From Paratissierella segnis (GTDB lineage Bacteria; Bacillota; Clostridia; Tissierellales; Tissierellaceae): a DNA stretch of 64,000 nt. Shown here piece by piece: positions 7,714 to 16,978 of this stretch. Every line of letters starts with the position of its first letter. Position 1 is the first letter of the stretch. The stretch is from assembly GCF_014385195.1 (NCBI RefSeq), contig NZ_JACRTG010000029.1, positions 104,095-168,094 of the forward strand. Reading direction: 5' to 3'. The notes under the pieces were generated by a model that was not told the DNA's origin, did no database searches, and saw only the letters and a program-made list of their open reading frames with translations. The position numbers and the translations under genes were made by a program.

Positions 7714-9100
7714 CTAAGTCACCTTCTGGTATATGAATTATGACAGTAGTTCCCTGCTTTGCAATACTATTGACTTCTATTGTGCCATTATGCGTGCTTA
7801 CAACTTCTTTAACAAATTTCAATCCTAAACCAAGTGAATTTCTAGAACTAAATCCACTACTCCATATCCTATCCAGCATGTCCAAAGAGATGCCGCTTCC
7901 ATTATCTATAATAATAAATTGAATATACGACATCTTTTCCTTAACAATACTATTGATAGACAATATTATTTTCCCCTCTTCTTTACCTATAGCATAAAAT
8001 GAGTTCTCAAAAATATTGATAAGTGCCCTGGTAAATCTTATTTTGTTCACATTTATAATGGAATTGGGTACAAAATTATCAACCCTTACTTTCAAAGCAT
8101 ATTCTGCGCTTGATATACTGGAAAGTAAATAATCAACCAGTTCCTTTGTAGTAATAAGACTTTTATGTTCCTCATATAATATTTCAGATATCATCTGATT
8201 CATACTTTCAATTGAAAATTCAATTTTAGACAAATATTCTACATTTTTGTCATTTTCTTCGTTCATCTTTACTACACCTACTAATGCTAATGCAGATGTT
8301 AGAGGAGTTTTGAGATCATGTACTAAATTCTGTAATTCCTTATATGTGCGATTTTCCAATACTTGCATACGTGTTTTGCTAAGCATTTTTTCATTGTATT
8401 CTTTCTCTTCATTTATTGTTAGCAGTCTTCTTTCGTCCATTATCAATTTCAGTAGCTCAAAAGCAATAGAAAAAAGCAAAACAAATAATAGAATAGCCGT
8501 AATTTGCAGAAAATAATTAGCACCCAAAAAATCCGATATCATCTTTATATCATTTGAGGCCTCTCCTCTACCAAATGCCCATCCCGATAATGAAGGTATC
8601 ATATCTAAACATTGAATCGCTGCAATTAACATAAAAATCATAATTGCCTTTTTACTAAAATTTATTATATTAAAGCCTATCTTATCTAAAGCAATTATCA
8701 TCGCTATTATTAAGACAGCAGGTATCCCAAAATCATATTTTATTCCATAAATTAATTCAATTAAGTAATATACTAAAATAATTAGAAAAAATACTAGAAG
8801 GGGTTTTATAATTTTACCTTTTTCCTTTATCAATGATGTATCCATAGATTCAACAATACAAAATACTCCCAGATAGTGAGGAAAAGCCCTTATGCTATTT
8901 AAAAATATAAGCTTTAATGCTGCAATGATTACATATATCTTTTCGTCTTCAGAAGTAGCTTTGCTTAAATCTGAATAAATTCCCATCAATTTTACATTAA
9001 GAAATAAGGGCATAAGAAGTCCAATTAGCACCAAGATTATACCCATATAAAACATTGGCTTTTCTATCTCAAATATTCCATTATTATTCTTCATAAGCAT
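7706..9100 (-). CDS. Membrane sensor histidine kinase of the PGA operon
   Basis: 464 residues. The first ~220 residues contain about six hydrophobic segments with short loops and no large external sensor domain. The H-box NLVHDLKTPLTSALALV (His near 262) is followed by a HATPase domain with the N-box NIFENSFYAI, DNGSGISLDM and GLGLKFVKEVV. It overlaps pgsW by 17 bp and the response regulator by 8 bp, so it is translationally coupled to both. The lack of a sensor domain suggests it senses membrane state or a partner protein, possibly the PGA machinery (inference). Confidence 0.9.
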   Translation of the reverse strand: MLMKNNNGIFEIEKPMFYMGIILVLIGLLMPLFLNVKLMGIYSDLSKATSEDEKIYVIIAALKLIFLNSIRAFPHYLGVFCIVESMDTSLIKEKGKIIKPLLVFFLIILVYYLIELIYGIKYDFGIPAVLIIAMIIALDKIGFNIINFSKKAIMIFMLIAAIQCLDMIPSLSGWAFGRGEASNDIKMISDFLGANYFLQITAILLFVLLFSIAFELLKLIMDERRLLTINEEKEYNEKMLSKTRMQVLENRTYKELQNLVHDLKTPLTSALALVGVVKMNEENDKNVEYLSKIEFSIESMNQMISEILYEEHKSLITTKELVDYLLSSISSAEYALKVRVDNFVPNSIINVNKIRFTRALINIFENSFYAIGKEEGKIILSINSIVKEKMSYIQFIIIDNGSGISLDMLDRIWSSGFSSRNSLGLGLKFVKEVVSTHNGTIEVNSIAKQGTTVIIHIPEGDLDE

Positions 9101-10148
9101 CAGTCCGTCTTTTTACATAAATTAATAAAATAAATATAATACCAATAGAAAAAATAATCAGACCTTTATTGTATTCAACCTCATGATAAATAGGGCCTTC
9201 TCCAATTTGACCAAATCCTATTGGATCATATGGTAATCCGTATTTTTTAGTTAGTCCTTTCATATTCAATAAATTTATCGTAGGAACTCCCCTATGGGAA
9301 TAGATTTCTATTAGCCCGCTTTTTTCACTAACTTTATCAACTGTATCAACTATTCCCTCTTTAATTGGTTCAGAATAATCATCTATTCCCATAGATGTAA
9401 TATTTCCACCTACGCTAATGAAAACATCAATATCATTTTCATCATAGATTTCTATCCTTTTTTCAATATTTTTATTGAAATCAGGCTCACGTAACACCTC
9501 TATATTATAACCTTTAATTCTATCAGTTATATTATTCAATATTTGCCTATCCATAAAAGAGCCCGAGTCATCTTCTCCTCCAGGGGTTACAAGAGTTACA
9601 TTAGTAGATAAAATGCCTTTACCAACTAAATAGTTAGCCATATCAGGAAATGTAAATTCTATCTGATTAGCTCCATAATTTGATGAACCTATCGAGCATA
9701 TGTACACAATATCTAAATCCATGGCATCACACGCTGCTAATACTGCAATATTTAAAGAAGGAAAACTTCCCGAAAAATTAGCACCAACCATATCTCCTTT
9801 TTGAATATTCAGTTGCCCCAACATATGTACTACCAATGCTGCCATATCTGGATTAGAACTTGTACGCTTTGCTTCAATAGAGCCAAGCGTAGTAGTGATG
9901 GGCGAGTATTGTTCCCCAATCATACCAGTAGAATTAATGTCTATTGAATCAATAGATAGACCAATCTCAAGTTTTCTATTCTTAATGACTCCCATAGAAT
10001 TTCTCATAATATTGGCAGCTTCTACTTTTTCTTTATATAAGGAACCTTTGACAACACTTTTGGTTTTTACAATTATCAGTAGAGAAACGATACTATACAA
10101 TACAGCTATAAATAAAATGACTCTTTTATTGTGCAATATTTTTTTCAT
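9084..10148 (-). CDS. pgsW: Poly-gamma-glutamate system protein PgsW
   Basis: 354 residues with a TM segment at about residues 7-25 and another near 330-347, the region between being outside the membrane. Its sequence (LAACDAMDLDIVYICSIGSS, VTPGGEDDSGSF, GLIEIYSHRGVPTINLLNM, DPIGFGQIGEGPIYHEVEYN) matches what is annotated as PgsW, found beside pgsB and pgsC in loci lacking a typical PgsA/CapA. It begins 16 bp after pgsC with ribosome site AAGGTGG. Biochemical role is unknown to me; assembly or export of the polymer is the likely area. Confidence 0.82.
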   Translation of the reverse strand: MKKILHNKRVILFIAVLYSIVSLLIIVKTKSVVKGSLYKEKVEAANIMRNSMGVIKNRKLEIGLSIDSIDINSTGMIGEQYSPITTTLGSIEAKRTSSNPDMAALVVHMLGQLNIQKGDMVGANFSGSFPSLNIAVLAACDAMDLDIVYICSIGSSNYGANQIEFTFPDMANYLVGKGILSTNVTLVTPGGEDDSGSFMDRQILNNITDRIKGYNIEVLREPDFNKNIEKRIEIYDENDIDVFISVGGNITSMGIDDYSEPIKEGIVDTVDKVSEKSGLIEIYSHRGVPTINLLNMKGLTKKYGLPYDPIGFGQIGEGPIYHEVEYNKGLIIFSIGIIFILLIYVKRRTDAYEE

Positions 10149-10164
10149 ATATAACCACCTTAAA

Positions 10165-10602
10165 CTAAAATACTGATATGTTAAACAGCAACAATATCAA
10201 TACTAAAATGGCCACAACTATACTTAAAGAAATTATTGTATTAAATATTCCCTGCTTTTCAAAATCTTGTGCAATAATTCCAGGTATTAAATATCCTATA
10301 ACATCTAAATTCCCGGGAATTATATGAAAAAGCCCAATAAAATATTTTATAATAAATGAAAATAATATCATAATAGCAAATCTTCTCTTACCATATAATA
10401 TGGCAAAACTTCCGATGACCTTAACAATTAAAAAAGTCAATATGGATATTATAAGCGTATAAAATATTTTTTCAGGTGAATTAATGTAAAGAGCAATGTA
10501 TCCCGGGACTATTAATCCTCCCGGGGAAATTTCAGTAAGCTCATAATATATTATACTTAATAGAATACCAAGAATCATACACTCCTTAGACAAATAACTC
10601 AC
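10165..10602 (-). CDS. pgsC: Poly-gamma-glutamate synthesis membrane protein PgsC/CapC
   Basis: 145 residues, highly hydrophobic, about four to five TM segments, the usual CapC length (about 149). The region SPGGLIVPGYIALYIN and VIGYLIPGIIAQDFEKQG match CapC's GLVVPGY and VPGLIA motifs. It overlaps the end of pgsB by 17 bp. The GTG at 10602 follows AAGGGAAG closely; an ATG at 10578 after AAGGAG is an alternative start. It partners PgsB in the membrane synthase. Confidence 0.9.
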   Translation of the reverse strand: MSYLSKECMILGILLSIIYYELTEISPGGLIVPGYIALYINSPEKIFYTLIISILTFLIVKVIGSFAILYGKRRFAIMILFSFIIKYFIGLFHIIPGNLDVIGYLIPGIIAQDFEKQGIFNTIISLSIVVAILVLILLLFNISVF

Positions 10603-11713
10603 CTTCCCTTGATACTCTATCCATCAATTCTATACCATTCTTACCTATATTCCCTATAGCAAAAACAATATCACTATAACCCAGACTCTTGAATGGAATA
10701 TCTTTAATATTTCTAAAAATTTCTATGTTTTTCTTTGGATACATCTTTTTAAGATACATATATGCATAGTAACGATTATCGCCACTAATCCAGACCCTAC
10801 TTGCTCCGATTTTCCCAATAAAATCTATTAGCAGTCTGGCTCTATAACCTCTATCTACTCGATTATTAATAAGAATTATAAATTCCTTATCGTTAAATTT
10901 ATATCTATCCATAATATAATTATAAACTATTTCAGTGGAATCAACATCATTTATAGAAAGGCCATTAACAAATAGACCGCCATTTTCAAACTTATATATT
11001 GATAAAGAGTAAGGATCGCGAATAAAGTCTTTCATACTTATCAATGCATTTTCCCGATTAATTCCACAATATTCGCATACTGCAAGAGCAAGAGATATAT
11101 TATCTTTAAAGTCAAAATCAGGTAAGCTGTTATCCACATCTACTAAATATGATACTGTGTCCAGTTTATCACATATTTTGTCGAAAATAAAATAATACTT
11201 ATTTTCCGTAGTGAATAAAGTACCTTGACTTGGTATTGTATTGCTTAAGGAATATGCAATCTTTGTTAATGTGTTCCCCATGACATCACTGTGATCCATG
11301 CGAACATTTGTAATAACACCGATATCTGATTTTAGCATTTTATGTTGAGATACATATTGTAATTCAGGTGTTATTGCCATGCACTCAATAACTAATACTT
11401 CAGAATTATCCTCATTAGCTCTTTTAAGAATCTGTATCTGCTCCTTAATATTTGTCCTTCCTTTTCTCTTAATACTGTGCTCAATACCTTCCGGATCAAT
11501 ATATATCGGAACTGTTCCGGTCGTTTTGGCTGAGCATCGCAAATCTGAAGCTTTTAATCCAGCATAAATAAGCCGTGTAACAGTAGACTTTCCTCGCGTC
11601 CCATTTACATATATGACATGTTTTAATTTACTTCGATATATTTTAACGTAATATTTTTCAATTAATAGCTTAAAGATATAAATAACTGTAATTAAAATTA
11701 TTAGGTATTCCAT
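10586..11713 (-). CDS. pgsB: Poly-gamma-glutamate synthase PgsB/CapB
   Basis: 375-residue ATP-dependent ligase of the Mur-ligase-like CapB family, which adds glutamate through gamma-amide bonds. An N-terminal TM segment (about 1-17) precedes the P-loop in YVNGTRGKSTVTRLI. ECMAITPELQYVSQ and TNVRMDHSDVMG match the catalytic core. The ATG at 11713 follows AAAGGAG. It overlaps pgsC by 17 bp. Presence of both PgsB and PgsC makes gamma-polyglutamate synthesis the main function of the operon. Confidence 0.95.
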   Translation of the reverse strand: MEYLIILITVIYIFKLLIEKYYVKIYRSKLKHVIYVNGTRGKSTVTRLIYAGLKASDLRCSAKTTGTVPIYIDPEGIEHSIKRKGRTNIKEQIQILKRANEDNSEVLVIECMAITPELQYVSQHKMLKSDIGVITNVRMDHSDVMGNTLTKIAYSLSNTIPSQGTLFTTENKYYFIFDKICDKLDTVSYLVDVDNSLPDFDFKDNISLALAVCEYCGINRENALISMKDFIRDPYSLSIYKFENGGLFVNGLSINDVDSTEIVYNYIMDRYKFNDKEFIILINNRVDRGYRARLLIDFIGKIGASRVWISGDNRYYAYMYLKKMYPKKNIEIFRNIKDIPFKSLGYSDIVFAIGNIGKNGIELMDRVSREGELFV

Positions 11714-11761
11714 ATATAAACTCCTTTGTTTGCTTTATTAAAAGCAACATACAAGTTTGAT

Positions 11762-12898
11762 TTATCGAGGTTGTAAATACTCTCCCAACCCATGATTTAT
11801 CATATCTTCATAGTTTGGAATTCCTTTTATATCTATATTTTTATCTGGATTTTGCTCGCCAAAAACTGTATAAAATTCCTTAACTCCTGTGATATGCCTT
11901 GCTACACGCTCGCTTAGAGGATGTCCTTTTTCATCAAAAGGAACATACAGTCTACCATGTTCTGCTGCTCTTACATAAAACTTATCTTTACCATTTACGA
12001 CCAGGTCAGAATCTGTTTTACCTCTAAGCCTTCCTTGAGATGGATTCGCTGTTTCCATAAGCAATGCTAACGTATCCGTGTGATCTCCTAACTCACGATG
12101 CGTTAATCCTCTAAGATTGGTTGGAGAAGGCTCAAGGCTAATATTTATTCCCTCAATTTGCATATTAATTAGAGCTTGAGATGCCAAAGGCATAGCCTTC
12201 TCATGAGCAACTATGGCATTAATGGTTGGATATTCCGGTGACGCCTCATGTAAATCAACGGTAATATCTATATTCTCTTGTTTTATCATCTCCGTGATGG
12301 CATAACTAACTTTTTCAGTAAAGCTTCCATCCGCTCTTCCGGGATATGTTCTATTTATATTACGAGTTTCACTACCTGATAATTTTTGTCCAGAGGACTT
12401 ATGAACATAAATATCAGGATCAGGCCATTGATGTATAGGATTTGTTGCTCTGGAGCCAAACCTAAACCACCTCTCTCCACTAGGAGTATCTATAGTAAAT
12501 CTCATTGGAGAACCTTCTTGTGGGTCATCATGAGTGAATCCACTATTATTGGTTCTTGGAACTACAAACATCGTTCCTTGTTCAGGCACTGCATTTTCAA
12601 TAAGTAAAATAGCAGAAACAAATCCAGAAGGCTCATTAGGATGCGTACCTCCTAACACTAAAATACTTCCGCCGGGTTTCTCTCCTTTTAATACATATAC
12701 TTCCGTATCACCCGGTGTACCTTTAATATCCTCAAAATAATCACTTAACATCTTTATCTCACTTACCCCTTTTCCAGGATAAATCGGTTCTTCAACTAAC
12801 ATAGATTTAAACTGTTTTGATAAAGAGAATATACATAAAGCAGCAATAATACATATGATTATTGCTGAAGTCTTTTCATTTTTGACCTCTATCTTCAA
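11762..12898 (-). CDS. Membrane-anchored M14-type zinc hydrolase (AstE/aspartoacylase-like)
   Basis: 378 residues. A TM anchor at about 12-30 is followed by an extracytoplasmic domain. The zinc motif is GGTHPNEPSG (HxxE), the third ligand lies in TVDLHEASPEYP, and the catalytic Glu is probably in LLMETANPSQG, as in M14/succinylglutamate-desuccinylase proteins. TTG start with ribosome site GGTGG. It lies between the 47-aa gene (16 bp) and pgsB (48 bp). A gamma-glutamyl bond-cleaving, PGA-trimming role fits the site and the M14 fold but is inference. Confidence 0.8.
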   Translation of the reverse strand: MKIEVKNEKTSAIIICIIAALCIFSLSKQFKSMLVEEPIYPGKGVSEIKMLSDYFEDIKGTPGDTEVYVLKGEKPGGSILVLGGTHPNEPSGFVSAILLIENAVPEQGTMFVVPRTNNSGFTHDDPQEGSPMRFTIDTPSGERWFRFGSRATNPIHQWPDPDIYVHKSSGQKLSGSETRNINRTYPGRADGSFTEKVSYAITEMIKQENIDITVDLHEASPEYPTINAIVAHEKAMPLASQALINMQIEGINISLEPSPTNLRGLTHRELGDHTDTLALLMETANPSQGRLRGKTDSDLVVNGKDKFYVRAAEHGRLYVPFDEKGHPLSERVARHITGVKEFYTVFGEQNPDKNIDIKGIPNYEDMINHGLGEYLQPR

Positions 12899-12914
12899 TT
12901 GTGTCCACCGTCCT

Positions 12915-13058
12915 TCATTTGATTAATAATAATCGTAAAATTAATGGAATTAACACTAAAGCTGCATCTATTTGGAAGAAAATGTCCTTTTCTTCAAACA
13001 TATTTTTTAAAATTAAAATTACAATTAGTAAAACTATTCCAAGATAAATATAAAGCAT
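12915..13058 (-). CDS. 47-aa two-helix membrane microprotein in the PGA operon
   Basis: Small gene reading MLYIYLGIVLLIVILILKN then MFEEKDIFFQ and a second hydrophobic stretch to LLLIK. Two TM helices (about 3-18 and 30-45) are joined by an acidic loop. It has a perfect ribosome site (TTAGGAGGGAAATTA) and fits between the DctM-like gene (11 bp) and the hydrolase (16 bp) without spare sequence, which argues that it is real. I do not recognise a family. By position it could be a small subunit of the DctM-like permease, which lacks a normal DctQ partner here. Confidence 0.7.
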   Translation of the reverse strand: MLYIYLGIVLLIVILILKNMFEEKDIFFQIDAALVLIPLILRLLLIK

Positions 13059-13069
13059 TAATTTCCCTC

Positions 13070-14341
13070 CTAAAAAATCAAAAATCCTAGCTTATTTGAT
13101 GTCAATAAGCATAATAATGCAAATCCTAAACAAACAAAAAATGGAATAGCTGCAAATTTTAATACTTCTGAATATTTTTCGTTAACAATCTGAGCTGAAT
13201 AATTCCCCGCTAAAGCTGTTGGAGGCATTAAGTCTCCTAAAGATGCTATAAATGAGAGAGTAGCCGCAGTTACTATTTGATTTCCGCTTAACAATGCCAA
13301 TAGGAAAGGCACTCCCAAAACTGATGCTCCTCCATAGGATGAAACTGCTCCAAACGCAGGTAATATCACAATAATAGCTATATACAACATAGCAAGATTT
13401 AAGTTTAAGGCATTATTTACTATAAACCCTCTGACTCCTGTAAGTGTCATGATTTGAATAAACATCCCAACACCCATTAATTTCCCTAAAACGGGAATTG
13501 TAGTCTTCATAGATTCTACCAAGGTGTTCTTTAAGTTGAATTTTTTGCCTGTAAATATACCAACAGCACTACTAATTAAAAATATTAAAGGCATCCCAAG
13601 ATTAGGAACTACTGTTGGCATAGCTCTAGTTATAATCATTAATACAACAAGTACAATTAGAGGAAGATAGAGTTTAAGTCCATATTCGTTATAAGTCTCA
13701 TAATTTAACTTTCCTTTTATATTTTCAAAATCTACTTTTTTAGAATCTTTTAACCCTAAAAATAATACAGTAAATATTGCACAAGGAACAGTTAAAAATA
13801 ATAACGGTCCTTCAAATCCAATATACGGCATGTCTACCCCTCCAGCAATAAGCATAGCCGGTATATTTACGGGTGGGGCAGCCATACCCATAATAGCTCC
13901 AATAGCTATTATAGCACCTGTTTTCGGATTTGGAATTCCCATCATAATTAGAATCGGCGCAACAATTGCCCCCGCACTCAAAACAGCTACAGTTGATGAT
14001 CCGGTTATCATACCCGGAAACATAATAATAAACATCAATAATATTAACATCACTATGGGGCTTTTATAAAATTTTCTCACTATTGATGAAGTTAATGCTT
14101 CTAATAAACCTGATTCTTGAATAACCATCATAAAAATCATTGCGGTTGAAATAATAAGTATGGTATCAATATAGACAAAAGTTCCCTCAAAGAGATGTCT
14201 AAGAGGGATTCCTTCTCCGCCAATTAAAGCACCCACTATAGCACCGGCAACCATGGAAAGACTTACCGGAAGCTTCAATAAAATATTAAACAATAGGAAT
14301 ATCCCTATCATAGAAATAAATATTATGAATTCTATTTCCAA
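13070..14341 (-). CDS. TRAP-type large permease (DctM-like)
   Basis: 423 residues with about 12 hydrophobic segments, the size of DctM. Conserved-type stretches are GMITGSSTVAVLSAGAIVAP, MGMAAPPVNIPAML and GDLMPPTALAGNYSAQIV. TTG start after GGAGGG. TRAP importers normally also need a soluble DctP receptor and a 4-TM DctQ; neither is adjacent. Instead a lipoprotein (14356-15054) and a 47-aa membrane protein flank it. It probably imports a carboxylate, perhaps glutamate or short gamma-glutamyl oligomers (inference). Confidence 0.8.
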   Translation of the reverse strand: MEIEFIIFISMIGIFLLFNILLKLPVSLSMVAGAIVGALIGGEGIPLRHLFEGTFVYIDTILIISTAMIFMMVIQESGLLEALTSSIVRKFYKSPIVMLILLMFIIMFPGMITGSSTVAVLSAGAIVAPILIMMGIPNPKTGAIIAIGAIMGMAAPPVNIPAMLIAGGVDMPYIGFEGPLLFLTVPCAIFTVLFLGLKDSKKVDFENIKGKLNYETYNEYGLKLYLPLIVLVVLMIITRAMPTVVPNLGMPLIFLISSAVGIFTGKKFNLKNTLVESMKTTIPVLGKLMGVGMFIQIMTLTGVRGFIVNNALNLNLAMLYIAIIVILPAFGAVSSYGGASVLGVPFLLALLSGNQIVTAATLSFIASLGDLMPPTALAGNYSAQIVNEKYSEVLKFAAIPFFVCLGFALLCLLTSNKLGFLIF

Positions 14342-14355
14342 TCAAATCCCTCCAA

Positions 14356-15054
14356 TCATTCATTTTCAAGTAACGCTTTTAGTGGTTCAACAGCATCAGA
14401 AATATTCAACACTAAAGAAATAGGTATACTGTTATCAGAAGAATAATCTGTAAAAATACCATCAGAATTACCATCTTCTACAACAATCATATAATCTGAA
14501 ATATCAAAAATTAGATTAGTAAATTGATCTGAAAGTGTGCCACGGCGAGCTTGACCGCCAAGATGAACTAAAACTACCTTTATATCATCGTTATCCTTTA
14601 CCATGTCTATAATTTCTTCAGTTCTTTTAGTTTCATCCTCAACTGATATTCCTGCAGCTCCTAATCCTTTAGAGCTTGCACCAGCTGCAATTAATATGGT
14701 TTTACTATCCTCCATATCTTCCGCATTAGCCACTGGGTCTAATGTGTATTCTCTTCCTATTTTTTTCATCAGAGCATCTAACATTGAAACATCAGCACTT
14801 TGACCGACAGATGTAACGAAGACAGGATCTTCTAATTTTACATTAAACTCTCCATTTTCATAAACTACCTTGTTTTCATTACTTGTTTTTCGCCCATTTT
14901 CTGAACTATTTTCCGAAGTGTTACCAGAATTATCTGTAACAACCTGATCTTTATCGGAATCACTATTAGTGCCTTCTTTTGCACAACCTGTAAGGGAAAG
15001 TGAAAAAGCAATCAACAATACTATAAATAAATTAATTTTTTTGTTTGAAATCAT
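14356..15054 (-). CDS. DUF6305-like lipoprotein
   Basis: 232 residues with a lipoprotein signal ending in SLSLTGC, an Asp/Ser/Asn-rich linker (to about residue 60), and a globular domain beginning VKLEDPVFVTSVGQSADVSM and containing ILIAAGASSKGLG and VVLVHLGGQARRGTL. I associate this domain with proteins annotated DUF6305, but I could not check it. ATG 15054 follows AGGAGGATATCA; a longer frame from 15078 lacks such a site. It starts 14 bp before the DctM-like gene, so it could be its substrate receptor (inference). Confidence 0.68.
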   Translation of the reverse strand: MISNKKINLFIVLLIAFSLSLTGCAKEGTNSDSDKDQVVTDNSGNTSENSSENGRKTSNENKVVYENGEFNVKLEDPVFVTSVGQSADVSMLDALMKKIGREYTLDPVANAEDMEDSKTILIAAGASSKGLGAAGISVEDETKRTEEIIDMVKDNDDIKVVLVHLGGQARRGTLSDQFTNLIFDISDYMIVVEDGNSDGIFTDYSSDNSIPISLVLNISDAVEPLKALLENE

Positions 15055-15076
15055 TGATATCCTCCTAATATAAATC

Positions 15077-15107
15077 AACAGGACGGAATAAATATTCCGT
15101 CACTGTT
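15077..15107 (-). other. Intercistronic hairpin between ggt and the DUF6305-like gene
   Basis: ACGGAATA (15083-15090) pairs with TATTCCGT (15093-15100), extended by AACAG (15077-15081) with CTGTT (15103-15107). No clear T-run follows, so RNA protection or processing is more likely than termination. Confidence 0.5.
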
Positions 15108-15123
15108 AAAATTAATAATATCT

Positions 15124-16908
15124 CTAAAAACCTACTGCCTTTGAATCACAATATGGGTCAGCGCCTCCATGAATTGTACCGTCTTCTTTGTAAAGCGCAC
15201 CTTGAATATATCCAAATGTATCATTTGCCATATGGTAAACTTCATGCCCCATTTCAACAAGCTTATTTACCTCTTCTTCAGATATTCCATCTTGATATGT
15301 TATAACATTGTCAAGATTATCCCAAATTCTTGGCATGCTTATAGCTTCCTGCATGTCCATATCGAAATCAATAACATTACTAATTGTCTGTGCAACTATT
15401 GCAAATATTGATGAACCACCCGGTGCTCCTAAAACCATGAATGGTTTTCCATCTTTTAATACCATGGTAGGAGACATTGAGCTTAAAGGTTTTTTCCCGG
15501 GAGCAACAGAGTTTGGTTCATCCGGATAAGGGGAAAAGTCATCCATTTGATTGTTCAATATAAAGCCATACCCTCCTACACAAACGCCACTGCCAAAATA
15601 GTAATTTAGAGTTTTTGTTATGGCTACCATATTACCATCTTTATCTGCAACAGAAAGATGAGTTGTGCTATCTCCTTCATATTTCCAAGGATCATCAGCC
15701 TCATAAGTTTGAGATTTATTTATATCTATCTTTTCTGCAAGTTTTTCTGCATAATCTTTATTAGACAATCCATTTAAAGGAACCTCAATATAGTCAGGAT
15801 CTCCCATATATTTAGCTCTATCAGCATATGCTATTTTAAATGCTTCTGACAATAAATGCATATGTTCCGCTGAATAAGGTTCCATGCTTCCTACATCAAA
15901 ATTCTCAAGTATATTTAATATCTGAAGAAGATGCGTGCCGCCGGAACTTGGTGGTGGAGAAGATATGATTTCATAACCTCTATAACTTCCTGTAACAGGT
16001 TCTCTTTCGATAACCTTATAATTTTCAAGATCGCTATGAGATATTATTCCACCGTATTTTTTACATGATTCCACGATAGCATCTGCTACTTCTCCCTTAT
16101 AAAAGCCATCCGCACCTTTATCAATAATAATTTGAAGTGTTTTCGCCAAATCTGGATTTTTTATATAGTCCCCGACTGAAGGAGGTAAACCATCATTTAG
16201 ATAGATTTCACCTAACTCCGGAAATTTCATCATAGTTTCATATGCATCATTAATATTTCCCAGAGCTATAGGGGTTACTACATATCCATTAGTTGCTAAT
16301 TCAATAGCAGGTCTAATTACTTCTTCCCTTGACATTGTTCCATATTTCTCAAGTATATGTAACAGCCCGGCTACTTCACCCGGTACGCCCACAGCTAAAC
16401 CACCTTGCCATGAAAGATTATCAATTACATTTCCTTCTTCATCCACTTTGTACATGTCCGGAGTTGCTAATTCTGGTGCTACCTCTCTAAAGTCTATGAA
16501 AACTGTTTCCCCGGTTTCAGCAATTCTTAAGGTCATAAACCCTCCGCCGCCTAAACCAGATGCATTCGGCTCACAAACACCTAATGCAAATGCAGTAGCA
16601 ACAGCCGCATCTACAGCATTACCTCCCTTTTCTATGATTTCCGCACCAATTTTTGATGCTTCATACCTTTCAGATGATACAATCCCATTTTTACCTATTG
16701 CATCTCTTGGAGGATTTAGAGGTGAACCATTCTCGTCAAATAACTTGAATTCTTCTTCAACTTTTCCCAAATCAGAATTTTCTTCGGGTTGATTAGTTAC
16801 ATTTCCTGTTCCCGGCTCATCAACTGGTTTATTTTTAGTACAGCCTACAGTACTTGAAATAACCAACAGAATAACAAGGAAAAATGAAAGCAGCTTTTTC
16901 TTTGACAT
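15124..16908 (-). CDS. ggt: Gamma-glutamyltransferase (lipoprotein), CapD/Ggt family
   Basis: 594-residue N-terminal nucleophile enzyme with a lipoprotein signal ending VISSTVGC. The precursor part has GGNAVDAAVATAFALGVCEP and GGGGFMTLR. The self-cleavage site and nucleophile Thr are in DSTTHLSVADKDGNMVA, and the small subunit has FILNNQMDDFSPYP and LSSMSPTMV. In B. anthracis the related CapD attaches and trims PGA, so in this operon the enzyme probably processes PGA outside the cell rather than glutathione. First gene of the ten-gene operon; ribosome site AAAGGATGG. Confidence 0.92.
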   Translation of the reverse strand: MSKKKLLSFFLVILLVISSTVGCTKNKPVDEPGTGNVTNQPEENSDLGKVEEEFKLFDENGSPLNPPRDAIGKNGIVSSERYEASKIGAEIIEKGGNAVDAAVATAFALGVCEPNASGLGGGGFMTLRIAETGETVFIDFREVAPELATPDMYKVDEEGNVIDNLSWQGGLAVGVPGEVAGLLHILEKYGTMSREEVIRPAIELATNGYVVTPIALGNINDAYETMMKFPELGEIYLNDGLPPSVGDYIKNPDLAKTLQIIIDKGADGFYKGEVADAIVESCKKYGGIISHSDLENYKVIEREPVTGSYRGYEIISSPPPSSGGTHLLQILNILENFDVGSMEPYSAEHMHLLSEAFKIAYADRAKYMGDPDYIEVPLNGLSNKDYAEKLAEKIDINKSQTYEADDPWKYEGDSTTHLSVADKDGNMVAITKTLNYYFGSGVCVGGYGFILNNQMDDFSPYPDEPNSVAPGKKPLSSMSPTMVLKDGKPFMVLGAPGGSSIFAIVAQTISNVIDFDMDMQEAISMPRIWDNLDNVITYQDGISEEEVNKLVEMGHEVYHMANDTFGYIQGALYKEDGTIHGGADPYCDSKAVGF

Positions 16909-16978
16909 TTATTATCCATCCTTTCTTATACCAGATAGCTGGCTTATTTAAAGCAAAATATTACCAAGCCTTATTTTA

